Assembly (NCBI GenBank): GCA_023135015.1
Contig: JAGLTZ010000159.1
Span: 1-5,414 of the forward strand
Origin: Candidatus Latescibacterota bacterium
GTDB lineage: Bacteria; Blakebacterota; Blakebacteria; Blakebacterales; Blakebacteraceae
DNA: 5,414 nucleotides
Direction of reading: 5' to 3'
A program made the translations under genes and the position numbers. How positions within the stretch are numbered: position 1 is the first letter of the stretch; the number at the start of each line of letters is the position of its first letter. Shown piece by piece: positions 1-5,109 of the stretch. The notes beneath the pieces were generated by a model. It was given only the letters and a program-made list of their open reading frames with translations. It ran no database searches and was not told where the DNA came from.

Positions 1-849
1 GATTTCATCCAGACCGACGCCGCCATCAACAGGGGCAATTCCGGCGGCCCGCTGGTCGACCTCAGCAGCCGCGTGGTCGGGATAAACACCGCGATAGCCA
101 GCACGACAGGGCTCTACGCAGGCTACGGCTTCGCCATACCCATAAACCTTGCCCGCACTGTTGCCAGAGATCTTATCGAATACGGCAAAGTGAAGCGATC
201 GTGGCTGGGAATCGAGTTCCATGTAATCGATGCCCGTGAGGCCAGTGCCCGCAGCCTGCCCGACAACCCGCCGATTGGTGCGTTGATCAACAATGTGACT
301 CCCGGTGGTTCGGCCGATGAGGCGGGCATAGAACGGGGCGATATCATACTGAGGGTTGATGGAGTCCAGATTGACACCGGCGGCCAGCTCCAGACCATTA
401 TCAGCACGAAGAAACCTGGCACAAAGGTAGAGATGGAAATCTACCGGGGTGGCAGCAGCCGCAGGGAGGGTAGTAAGAGGACGGTTACGGTCACCCTGCA
501 GGAGAGGCCCGAAGATAATACCCGCCCCGCCCTGGAAAGAAGAGAGCGGGAGAGCGACAAGCTGGGTCTCGAAGTTGCCGGGCTGGAACGCGATCAGGCC
601 CGCGAGATCGAGTTTGACGGAGATGGCGTTCTGGTGGTCAACGTAGAAATATATAGTCCAGCAGCCGACGCAGGAATCGTACGTGGATCGGTGATAGTTG
701 AGGTGGACGGGGAACCGGTCTCAAATGTGAGGAGATACGAGCGGGTACTCGATGAACTCGAGTCGGGCAGTTATGTTATGATCAGATTTTATGACCACAG
801 GCTTTCGGAGAGCAGCCGGTACCTTACCGTAACAGTTCACGTGCGCTGA
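1..849 (+). CDS. htrA: HtrA/Deg-family periplasmic serine protease, 3' part (catalytic Ser plus two PDZ domains)
   Basis: The reading frame is open from base 1, so the gene begins upstream; 282 residues are visible. Residues 4-20 hold the trypsin-like active-site segment with GNSGGPL, catalytic Ser at visible residue 14, followed by VGINTAIA and YGFAIPI, the usual end of the HtrA protease domain. The catalytic His and Asp would lie upstream, outside the window. PDZ1 spans about residues 68-160, with a WLGI carboxylate-loop motif and the typical [15 protein letters not shown] turn. PDZ2 spans about 186-282, starting at KLGL and containing [22 protein letters not shown]. Protease followed by two PDZ domains is the DegP/DegQ arrangement. 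Such proteins are periplasmic, degrade or refold misfolded envelope proteins, and use PDZ domains to bind exposed C-termini and control oligomerisation. The protein ends at the PDZ2 border with no extra tail. The internal GTG at 73 is not the start, because the active-site motif lies before it. Family assignment is firm; DegP versus DegQ/DegS cannot be settled, though two PDZ domains disfavour DegS. Confidence 0.95.
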   Translation, partial: DFIQTDAAINRGNSGGPLVDLSSRVVGINTAIASTTGLYAGYGFAIPINLARTVARDLIEYGKVKRSWLGIEFHVIDAREASARSLPDNPPIGALINNVTPGGSADEAGIERGDIILRVDGVQIDTGGQLQTIISTKKPGTKVEMEIYRGGSSRREGSKRTVTVTLQERPEDNTRPALERRERESDKLGLEVAGLERDQAREIEFDGDGVLVVNVEIYSPAADAGIVRGSVIVEVDGEPVSNVRRYERVLDELESGSYVMIRFYDHRLSESSRYLTVTVHVR

Positions 850-879
850 ACACTTTCTGCCGCTCGAACGTCGGTAATG

Positions 880-920
880 AGGGGCGCGGAGGAAAGAAGC
901 TGGCAGTCTTTCGCGCCCCT
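880..920 (+). terminator. Stem-loop after the htrA gene, probable transcription terminator
   Basis: AGGGGCGCG at 880-888 pairs perfectly with CGCGCCCCT at 912-920. An inner stem, AAAG 893-896 with CTTT 908-911, sits above a 4-base bulge and leaves an 11-base loop. The hairpin starts 31 bases after the stop codon. The run after it (ctatatttgtt) is T-rich but not a clean T tract, so termination by this hairpin is likely rather than certain. It also separates htrA from the next transcription unit. Confidence 0.6.
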
Positions 921-922
921 GC

Positions 923-950
923 TATATTTGTTCGTCTGATAATATTGAAA
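923..950 (+). promoter_or_regulatory. AT-rich promoter-like island before the pilin-like gene
   Basis: A short AT-rich stretch stands out in GC-rich surroundings just after the terminator hairpin. It contains TATATTTG at 923-930, an exact match to the TAnnTTTG box known as the -7 element in Bacteroidetes, and GATAAT at 938-943, close to a sigma-70 -10 box. No convincing -33 TTG or -35 element is seen at the right distance for either. A promoter is expected here because a new transcription unit follows, but the exact box is a guess. Confidence 0.35.
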
Positions 951-1017
951 TGTTGAACCGGCAGTCCGACACAGTGTTCGGAGACGCCGGGTAGTACTGA
1001 CACTCAAGGAGTCGAGG

Positions 1018-1461
1018 ATGCGTCGTCTCACTTCTCAGACCGGAGTCAACTACATTCAGGTGCTGCTCGTCATCGTGACTGCGGGCATCATCGGCGCACT
1101 TGTGGTTCCCTACCTGCTCAACCAGGGAGTTGAGGAGCTGCAGGCACTGGCCACGGAGAGGGCCGAGCGACTGGCGCTGGCCCAGGAGGAGTACTACGCC
1201 ACCCACGGCTTATTCACTATGGAGAGAGATTCGCTGCTGACCGTTCTTCCCGACAGCACCTGCTTCATAGATCCGACCACCGATGCTCCGTTCATGATCG
1301 GCACGGCAAACGCCGGACAGGACTACTCCATTTCATCCACCGGTCAACTCCATCTCCTCATCGTAACTGAGGACCGTCTGGATAAGCTCCAGGAGGCCAG
1401 GCTGGCATGGCATGACTACCAACTCAGCCTCAGGGATCAAAGCAGGCAGCCCAGACCCTAA
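1018..1461 (+). CDS. Type IV pilin/pseudopilin-like membrane protein with Gln instead of Glu5
   Basis: A 147-residue protein. The ATG has a clear ribosome binding site, AAGGAG at 1006-1011, six bases upstream. Residues 1-9 form a short basic leader ending in Gly9, followed by a hydrophobic helix (about residues 10-34). If prepilin peptidase cuts after Gly9, mature residue 14 is Gly and residue 22 is Pro, exactly where type IV pilins and pseudopilins have them. The following helix contains LALAQEEYYATHGLFT, like the 'AQEAYFAEHGTYT' stretch common in pseudopilins, and then a short beta-rich C-terminal domain with a single Cys, so no internal disulfide loop. The normally conserved Glu5 is Gln (codon CAG, residue 14 of the precursor). 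Members would sit in the inner membrane or in a pilus-like filament. No other pilus or type II secretion gene is visible here. It is first in a three-gene run with the FmdB-like and TPR lipoprotein genes. The fold assignment is good; a pilus role is inference, and it could be a single-span protein that only resembles pilins. Confidence 0.8.
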   Translation: MRRLTSQTGVNYIQVLLVIVTAGIIGALVVPYLLNQGVEELQALATERAERLALAQEEYYATHGLFTMERDSLLTVLPDSTCFIDPTTDAPFMIGTANAGQDYSISSTGQLHLLIVTEDRLDKLQEARLAWHDYQLSLRDQSRQPRP

Positions 1462-1778
1462 TGCCCACCTACGAATACGAGTGCCTCGATAACGGTCACC
1501 GGTTCGAAGAGTTCCAGTCGATGACCGAAGCGCCGCTGACCGCGTGTAAGATCTGCGGCGGAGAAGTGCGCCGTCTGATAGGCAGCGGCGCTGGCTTCCT
1601 CTTCAAGGGTTCCGGTTTTTACCAGACCGATTACCGCAGCGAATCGTACCGCAAGGCGGAGAAGGCTGAGCAGACGGCCACCACCACAACTGCGAAGAGC
1701 AGTTCCACCGGAAAGGATTCCGGTTCCTCCGCGAAGGATAGGGCTGATTCATCAGAAGGGAAGGGGAGCGGGACGTAA
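1461..1778 (+). CDS. FmdB-family zinc-ribbon protein with variant first zinc knuckle
   Basis: A 105-residue protein opening with MPTYEYEC, the signature start of the FmdB family (Pfam PF09723 type, 'putative regulatory protein'). Further family marks are GHRFEEFQSM, a CxxC pair at Cys29/Cys32 (CKICGG), and GFLFKGSGFYQTDYR at about residues 45-59. The usual first CxxC is broken: Cys8 is present but residue 11 is Asn. His13 could serve as a fourth metal ligand; that is inference. Residues from about 68 to the end form a Ser/Thr/Lys/Glu-rich low-complexity tail, often seen in this family and probably disordered. The ATG overlaps the last base of the preceding stop codon (TAATG), with no good ribosome binding site, so translational coupling to the pilin-like gene is likely. 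FmdB was named for a proposed role in formamidase/amidase gene regulation, but the function of most members is unknown, and nothing here shows a target. Cytoplasmic location is expected because no signal peptide is present. Confidence 0.9.
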   Translation: MPTYEYECLDNGHRFEEFQSMTEAPLTACKICGGEVRRLIGSGAGFLFKGSGFYQTDYRSESYRKAEKAEQTATTTTAKSSSTGKDSGSSAKDRADSSEGKGSGT

Positions 1779-2180
1779 ATGAACAGGTCGTTCTCCACAG
1801 TTAGCCGGGTCGGCCTCACGCTTGCTGTAATGGGGCTGCTGTTGGCATCCGCCTGTGGGAGGAAGGACTGGCAGGGGGAGCTGGATATCGCCCTCAGCGC
1901 TTCCTCACAGGGGCCCGAGCAGTTGATTAAGGGCCTGGAGGAATTCCTCGAGAAAGATCCGCCGCTGCGACTTGCGAGCGAAGCCCGCTTTACGATCGGA
2001 TTCACCTTCGCGGAAGAGCTCCGCCAGTACGCCGAGGCGCGCCGCTGGTTCACCGAGCTGCTGGAGGAGGACTCAAACGGTGCATGGGCCGAAGAGGCAC
2101 AGTGGATGCTGGAGAACATGGAGAAGGATGTCGAGGAGCTTCTTCCCGGACTCATAGAAGAGGTCCCTCCACCCCGATAG
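1779..2180 (+). CDS. Small lipoprotein with TPR-like helical repeat
   Basis: A 133-residue protein whose ATG directly follows the FmdB-like stop codon; AAGGGGAG at 1761-1768 lies ten bases upstream as a ribosome binding site. Residues 1-25 are a signal peptide (basic Arg4/Arg10, then hydrophobic LTLAVMGLLL) ending in ASA before Cys26, a lipobox-like site with Ala rather than the more usual Leu at -3. The mature part is all helical in character. About residues 65-115 (ASEARFTIGFTFAEELRQYA, then EARRWFTELLEED, then a helix with AQWMLENM) match the A-G-Y-A-F spacing of TPR units as in BamD and CpoB. It is too short to be full BamD, which has about five TPRs and some 240 residues, and holds only one to two repeats. 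It ends in an acidic, proline-rich tail (EEVPPPR). It is probably anchored in a periplasm-facing membrane leaflet as a protein-binding adaptor; partner unknown. It is last in the 1018-2180 unit. Confidence 0.82.
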   Translation: MNRSFSTVSRVGLTLAVMGLLLASACGRKDWQGELDIALSASSQGPEQLIKGLEEFLEKDPPLRLASEARFTIGFTFAEELRQYAEARRWFTELLEEDSNGAWAEEAQWMLENMEKDVEELLPGLIEEVPPPR

Positions 2181-2218
2181 TACATGCCGGAATGCTGCAG
2201 ATGATTACGTGTAAAGAA

Positions 2219-2260
2219 ATGCCTTCCACCTGAGAGGCCGGCGGAAGGCATCTCTGTTGA
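2219..2260 (+). terminator. Probable terminator after the TPR lipoprotein gene
   Basis: ATGCCTTCC at 2219-2227 pairs perfectly with GGAAGGCAT at 2243-2251. The 15-base loop may form a small inner CCT/AGG stem. The run after it, ctctgttga, is moderately T-rich. It lies 38 bases after the stop codon at the end of a three-gene unit, where termination is expected. The stem is strong but the T tract is poor. Confidence 0.6.
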
Positions 2261-2527
2261 AAACTCCAGGGGATGGCGGCAGGAGAAAGGCGGCGCTTCT
2301 TCTGTGAAATTTTAAGGGCTTTTAAAGGCGCCCGTCCCATTTTATCATCGCTGCCGTAAGCTGTGGAACACCCGGGGGGTGTCGATCGTTTACGGGTCAC
2401 GGCGATGCATTCAGGGACTGAGGCCGACCCTCATCCTACACAATACAAACGGCCTTTCTCATGGGCCGATCCCCCGGCGATCTTGAGTGTGAGGAATAGA
2501 GCCGGAGAGGGCAAGGCAAAAGGGATA
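2261..2527 (+). other. Gene-free leader region with nested stem-loops
   Basis: No convincing gene lies between the terminator and the next lipoprotein. The frame of the downstream gene stays open back to a GTG at 2363, but codons 2363-2527 encode a Pro/His/Arg-rich segment with no family features, and the lipoprotein signal peptide begins only at 2528. AT-rich tracts lie at 2307-2326 (TTTTAA twice, four bases apart) and 2339-2348, where TATCAT at 2343-2348 could be a -10 box without a good -35. A nested foldback follows: CCGTAA 2354-2359 with TTACGG 2390-2395, enclosing ACACCC 2368-2373 with GGGTGT 2377-2382. A smaller hairpin pairs CGGCC 2450-2454 with GGCCG 2464-2468. This probably holds the promoter and a structured 5' leader. 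I could not match it to any known riboswitch class. Confidence 0.45.
2513..2524 (+). promoter_or_regulatory. Weak ribosome binding region for the TTG-started lipoprotein
   Basis: Two partial Shine-Dalgarno cores precede the proposed TTG: AAGG at 2513-2516 (11 bases away) and AGGG at 2521-2524 (three bases away). Neither is ideal. With the TTG codon this suggests modest translation initiation. No better-placed core is seen before the other in-frame start codons. Confidence 0.35.
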
Positions 2528-3739
2528 TTGAAAAAATTTATTAAATATCATGGCCTCTGGCGCAGGTGGAGGGCTTTCACGGCCCTTCTGATAGTCTTGA
2601 CTGCGGGATGCAGCATCAACGCTGACAACCCTGCTGGATACGAGTATACAGGCCGCGGGCCGAGCTCGATCCTGACAGATACGCTGGTCGTGACAGGCTC
2701 CGATACAACCTGGGCCGTCGATCTCTCACTTGAGAAATCCCCCCTTCTCTTTGTAGGGGAATTCGGAGATTATCGGGCAGCTGCCCTCCTCCGGTTCTCA
2801 GGTTTCCCCGAGGGAGCGCAGATACAGACGTCACGCCTGGTAATGCACGGCATCAGGGCTGATGCTTCCGGCGATTCCACCGACACGATCACTCTTAACC
2901 TCTACCGTGTTACCTCGACATGGGATTCCACCTGGGGTGGCGATGAACTCGAAAGTCTCAATTCGATCCTGGACCTGGAAGAGGTACTCGACCAGAGAGA
3001 CATCCCGCTTAGCGCCACTGCTGATACTATCGTTTTCTCCCTTCCTGTTGATCTAGTGCAGAGCTGGGCTGAAGATGCCGGCCAGGCAGCCCTCGGGGTG
3101 GCGCTGGTTGCCGATACCGGGGCGCCTTTTTTCCTGCATCTCGATTCAGCCGACGCGTCCAGGACGCGGTCGGGCTTCCGGCCGCAGCTCAGGTTCGATT
3201 ACGTGCACCCTACAGGCGGGGATGTAAGGGATGAGAGCCTGGAGCCGAACATGGACCTCTCGATGGTGAGTTTCAGCCCTATTCCAGCGGCGGATGAGCT
3301 ATGGGTCGGGCGGGGCTCACCATACAGGACACTGCTTACCTTTGATGTCTCTCAGATTCCGGCCGGTATCACCGTAAACAGGGCCGTGCTCAGGCTGGGT
3401 GTGAGAATGGGTGAAGGAGTCACGGAAGAGATATCTGTAGTCGCGGCTCTCCCCCTCTCATCAGAGCCGTGGAACCTGCCGGTAACAGAGACTATGACGC
3501 ATGGAACAACCAGCCTCATTGCTAATGTGACCCTGTCGGACAGCACGGCTAGCTTTGTTGTAACACGCGCGGTGGCTGTCCACTTGCCGAAGGAACTGCC
3601 GCAGCTGGAGCTGATGGTGGTCGCAGTAGGAGAGGGCAGCGGTATAGGGATGATTGTGCTGTGGGACAGCACGGCCCAGTCCCGAGATCTGGCAAGGCTG
3701 GAGATCATTTACTCGCTTCCATCGGGGGTGACGCCGTGA
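2528..3739 (+). CDS. Lipoprotein with two tandem DNRLRE/CBM96-like beta-sandwich domains
   Basis: From TTG at 2528 the product is 403 residues. This start is chosen because it gives a compact signal peptide: Met-Lys-Lys, further basic residues, a hydrophobic run (ALLIVLTAG) and Cys28 in the lipobox LTAGC. The ATG at 2550 is out of frame, and longer starts (GTG 2489, ATG 2405, GTG 2363) give implausible N-termini. Ribosome binding is weak: AAGG at 2513-2516, 11 bases away, or AGGG at 2521-2524, only three bases away. Domain 1 is about residues 50-228 and contains ALLRFSGFPEGAQIQTSRLV, LNLYRVTSTWDSTW and a closing RPQLRFDYV. Domain 2, about 245-400, repeats the plan: TLLTFDVSQIPAGITVNRAV and a closing LARLEIIYSLP. 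This layout fits DNRLRE-type domains, found in surface and secreted carbohydrate-associated proteins. It probably sits in the outer membrane. Its stop overlaps the start of the barrel gene by four bases, implying coupled translation. Ligand and partner are unknown. Confidence 0.75.
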   Translation: MKKFIKYHGLWRRWRAFTALLIVLTAGCSINADNPAGYEYTGRGPSSILTDTLVVTGSDTTWAVDLSLEKSPLLFVGEFGDYRAAALLRFSGFPEGAQIQTSRLVMHGIRADASGDSTDTITLNLYRVTSTWDSTWGGDELESLNSILDLEEVLDQRDIPLSATADTIVFSLPVDLVQSWAEDAGQAALGVALVADTGAPFFLHLDSADASRTRSGFRPQLRFDYVHPTGGDVRDESLEPNMDLSMVSFSPIPAADELWVGRGSPYRTLLTFDVSQIPAGITVNRAVLRLGVRMGEGVTEEISVVAALPLSSEPWNLPVTETMTHGTTSLIANVTLSDSTASFVVTRAVAVHLPKELPQLELMVVAVGEGSGIGMIVLWDSTAQSRDLARLEIIYSLPSGVTP

Positions 3740-5028
3740 GCACTCCCCCCTTGCGCTTCCTCCGTTCCGCCAAAGGAGTTGTGTTGCTTTCGGGGCTGAT
3801 TGTGGCAGGAGCGCTCGTTCCTGCCGGTGTATCGGCACAGACCGCTTTCGGCCTGAAGTGGTTCGGGGAGGTGCGGCCTCTCTCCTCACCGCGCATGCTG
3901 GCGCTCGGGGGTCTGGCAGCGGTGGCGCCGTGGGGAAGGGAGCCGGCCACGGTCGGGTTGCTGAATCCGGCGCTCATGGCCCAGGCCGAAAGGGTGCTCT
4001 ACAGCTTTACGTGGGAGTTGGGCCATCTCTCCGGATCGTACCCGGACGGCGAGGGCAGCCTGTGGCAGAGCGGGCCGCGTATGGTGGGGCTGGTTCTGCC
4101 GCTGGGTGGTGGGGTTGCGATCGGGGGCGGCCTGCAGAGTCATACAACCAGCGAGTTCGAAATCCATAAAAGTGGTGAAGCACTCGACGGGGTACCGGTC
4201 AGATTCGACTACAGGGGCACTGGTGGGTTGAGTCAGGGCGCCGTCGGTGTCGCATGGAAACTGCCTTCGGGGGTAGCCGCAGTGGGCCTCGAGGCGGATA
4301 TTCTGTTCGGTTCGGTGAAGCAGGAGTGGAGCGTCGACTTCGAACCTGCAGGTTACGCCGATACCTCGGACCGCCTGCAGCGACAGCATCTGGGGAGCCG
4401 GTGGAAATTGGGCCTGCAACTTACTCCCACACCACGGATCCGTTTGGGGGCTGCCGTCGGCACCAGAGGATCTATGGATGTAAAACATATCTATGTGACT
4501 ACTGATGCGGAGGCGGATACAAGCGAAGGAGAAGCCCGGATGGGGGGGACTCTCCTCGTGGGGATGGGCTGGCTCCTGAATGATATGTGGGCCCTCTATG
4601 CCGATTACCGGCAGGCCGCCTGGAACAAGATGGAGTGGGTGGAGGAACCTGCATTGGTGGGCGGTGCCGGTGCGGGTGCCACTGACTTCAGCGGCTTTTC
4701 AGCGGATTGGGATGTAGGAATCGGCATAGAGCGGCAGGCACGACCCCCGGATGAGCAGGTCACGTTCTGGGATACAATCCCCATACGGGCAGGCCTGCGG
4801 TGGGGAACAATTTACGCACCAGATCTAGGCGGCGGACGTATCTCGCAGTGGTACGGTACGCTGGGAACCGCCCAGCCGATAGGCCGTGAGGGCAGGGCCT
4901 GGATGGATCTGGCTCTGGTCTTCGGCGGGCGCACCTCAGCGGATGCGGGAGGTGCGACCGAGGGCTTCTGGCGTATACAGATCGGAATCACCGGAGCCGA
5001 ACGCTGGTTCCTGCCGCCGCAACGATAA
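3736..5028 (+). CDS. Outer-membrane beta-barrel protein, PorV/FadL-like
   Basis: Starting at GTG 3736 the product is 430 residues. This start overlaps the previous stop by four bases (GTGA), has GGGGG at 3724-3728 seven bases upstream, and gives a clean Sec signal peptide: basic RFLRSAK, hydrophobic VVLLSGLIVAGALV, then likely cleavage after VSA (residue 34). The in-frame ATG at 3661 would add 25 polar residues before the signal peptide and is rejected. After the signal, SPRMLALGGLAAVAP and GLLNPALMAQ (about residues 52-85) match the 'ARxxGMGGA...NPA' opening of FadL/OMPP1 and PorV/PorQ barrels. The rest is many short amphipathic strands alternating with Gly-rich turns, such as MVGLVLPLGGGVAIGGGLQ and MGGTLLVGMGWLLNDMWALY. 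The last residues are WFLPPQR, without the usual terminal Phe. It is probably integral to the outer membrane, as a channel or as an anchor for the overlapping lipoprotein. Substrate is unknown. Barrel nature is well supported; the exact family is not. Confidence 0.75.
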   Translation: MSTPPLRFLRSAKGVVLLSGLIVAGALVPAGVSAQTAFGLKWFGEVRPLSSPRMLALGGLAAVAPWGREPATVGLLNPALMAQAERVLYSFTWELGHLSGSYPDGEGSLWQSGPRMVGLVLPLGGGVAIGGGLQSHTTSEFEIHKSGEALDGVPVRFDYRGTGGLSQGAVGVAWKLPSGVAAVGLEADILFGSVKQEWSVDFEPAGYADTSDRLQRQHLGSRWKLGLQLTPTPRIRLGAAVGTRGSMDVKHIYVTTDAEADTSEGEARMGGTLLVGMGWLLNDMWALYADYRQAAWNKMEWVEEPALVGGAGAGATDFSGFSADWDVGIGIERQARPPDEQVTFWDTIPIRAGLRWGTIYAPDLGGGRISQWYGTLGTAQPIGREGRAWMDLALVFGGRTSADAGGATEGFWRIQIGITGAERWFLPPQR

Positions 5029-5039
5029 ACCCGACTTCC

Positions 5040-5074
5040 CTCGTTCCTGTCCGGAGTTTCCGGACGAGAACGAG
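5040..5074 (+). terminator. Long near-perfect hairpin between barrel and coiled-coil lipoprotein genes
   Basis: CTCGTTC 5040-5046 pairs with GAACGAG 5068-5074, and GTCCGGA 5049-5055 pairs with TCCGGAC 5059-5065. Between the two stems lie one mismatch and one T-G wobble, and the loop is only GTT. It begins 11 bases after the barrel stop codon. No T run follows (tgaagttacc), so it may stabilise the upstream mRNA end or act as a weak or factor-assisted terminator rather than a classical intrinsic one. Confidence 0.5.
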
Positions 5075-5096
5075 TGAAGTTACCAGGGCGGAAACA

Positions 5097-5102
5097 GGGA
5101 GG
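5097..5102 (+). promoter_or_regulatory. Strong ribosome binding site for the coiled-coil lipoprotein
   Basis: GGGAGG lies seven bases before the ATG at 5110. It is the strongest Shine-Dalgarno match in the window and fixes the start of the last gene. It suggests high expression, as expected for an abundant envelope lipoprotein. Confidence 0.75.
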
Positions 5103-5109
5103 AATTCAT

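Noticed and set aside
73..75. GTG 73 as the start of the HtrA gene
   Set aside because: The active-site GNSGGPL motif lies before it in the same open frame, so the gene is cut by the window edge rather than starting here.
1631..2251. 206-codon open frame on the minus strand opposite the FmdB-like and TPR lipoprotein genes
   Set aside because: It is Ser/Arg-rich with no family features and crosses two well-supported genes and a terminator hairpin; it is a shadow of GC-rich coding DNA.
2480..2524. Possible c-di-GMP-type riboswitch suggested by GAGAGGGCAAGGCAAAAGG
   Set aside because: Only a loose likeness to the conserved GGCAAA part; the other conserved elements and pairing of the GEMM class are absent.
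2363..2527. N-terminal extension of the DNRLRE lipoprotein from GTG 2363
   Set aside because: It would place a signal peptide 55 residues into the protein; the segment is polar and low in family features, and the region is better read as leader RNA.
3661..3735. ATG 3661 as start of the barrel gene
   Set aside because: It would overlap the lipoprotein gene by 79 bases and put 25 polar residues before a clean Sec signal; GTG 3736 with the GTGA overlap is far better.
3886..4488. 200-codon open frame on the minus strand inside the barrel gene
   Set aside because: Pro/Gln/Arg-rich composition typical of antisense frames, no motif, and fully inside a gene with a signal peptide and barrel pattern.
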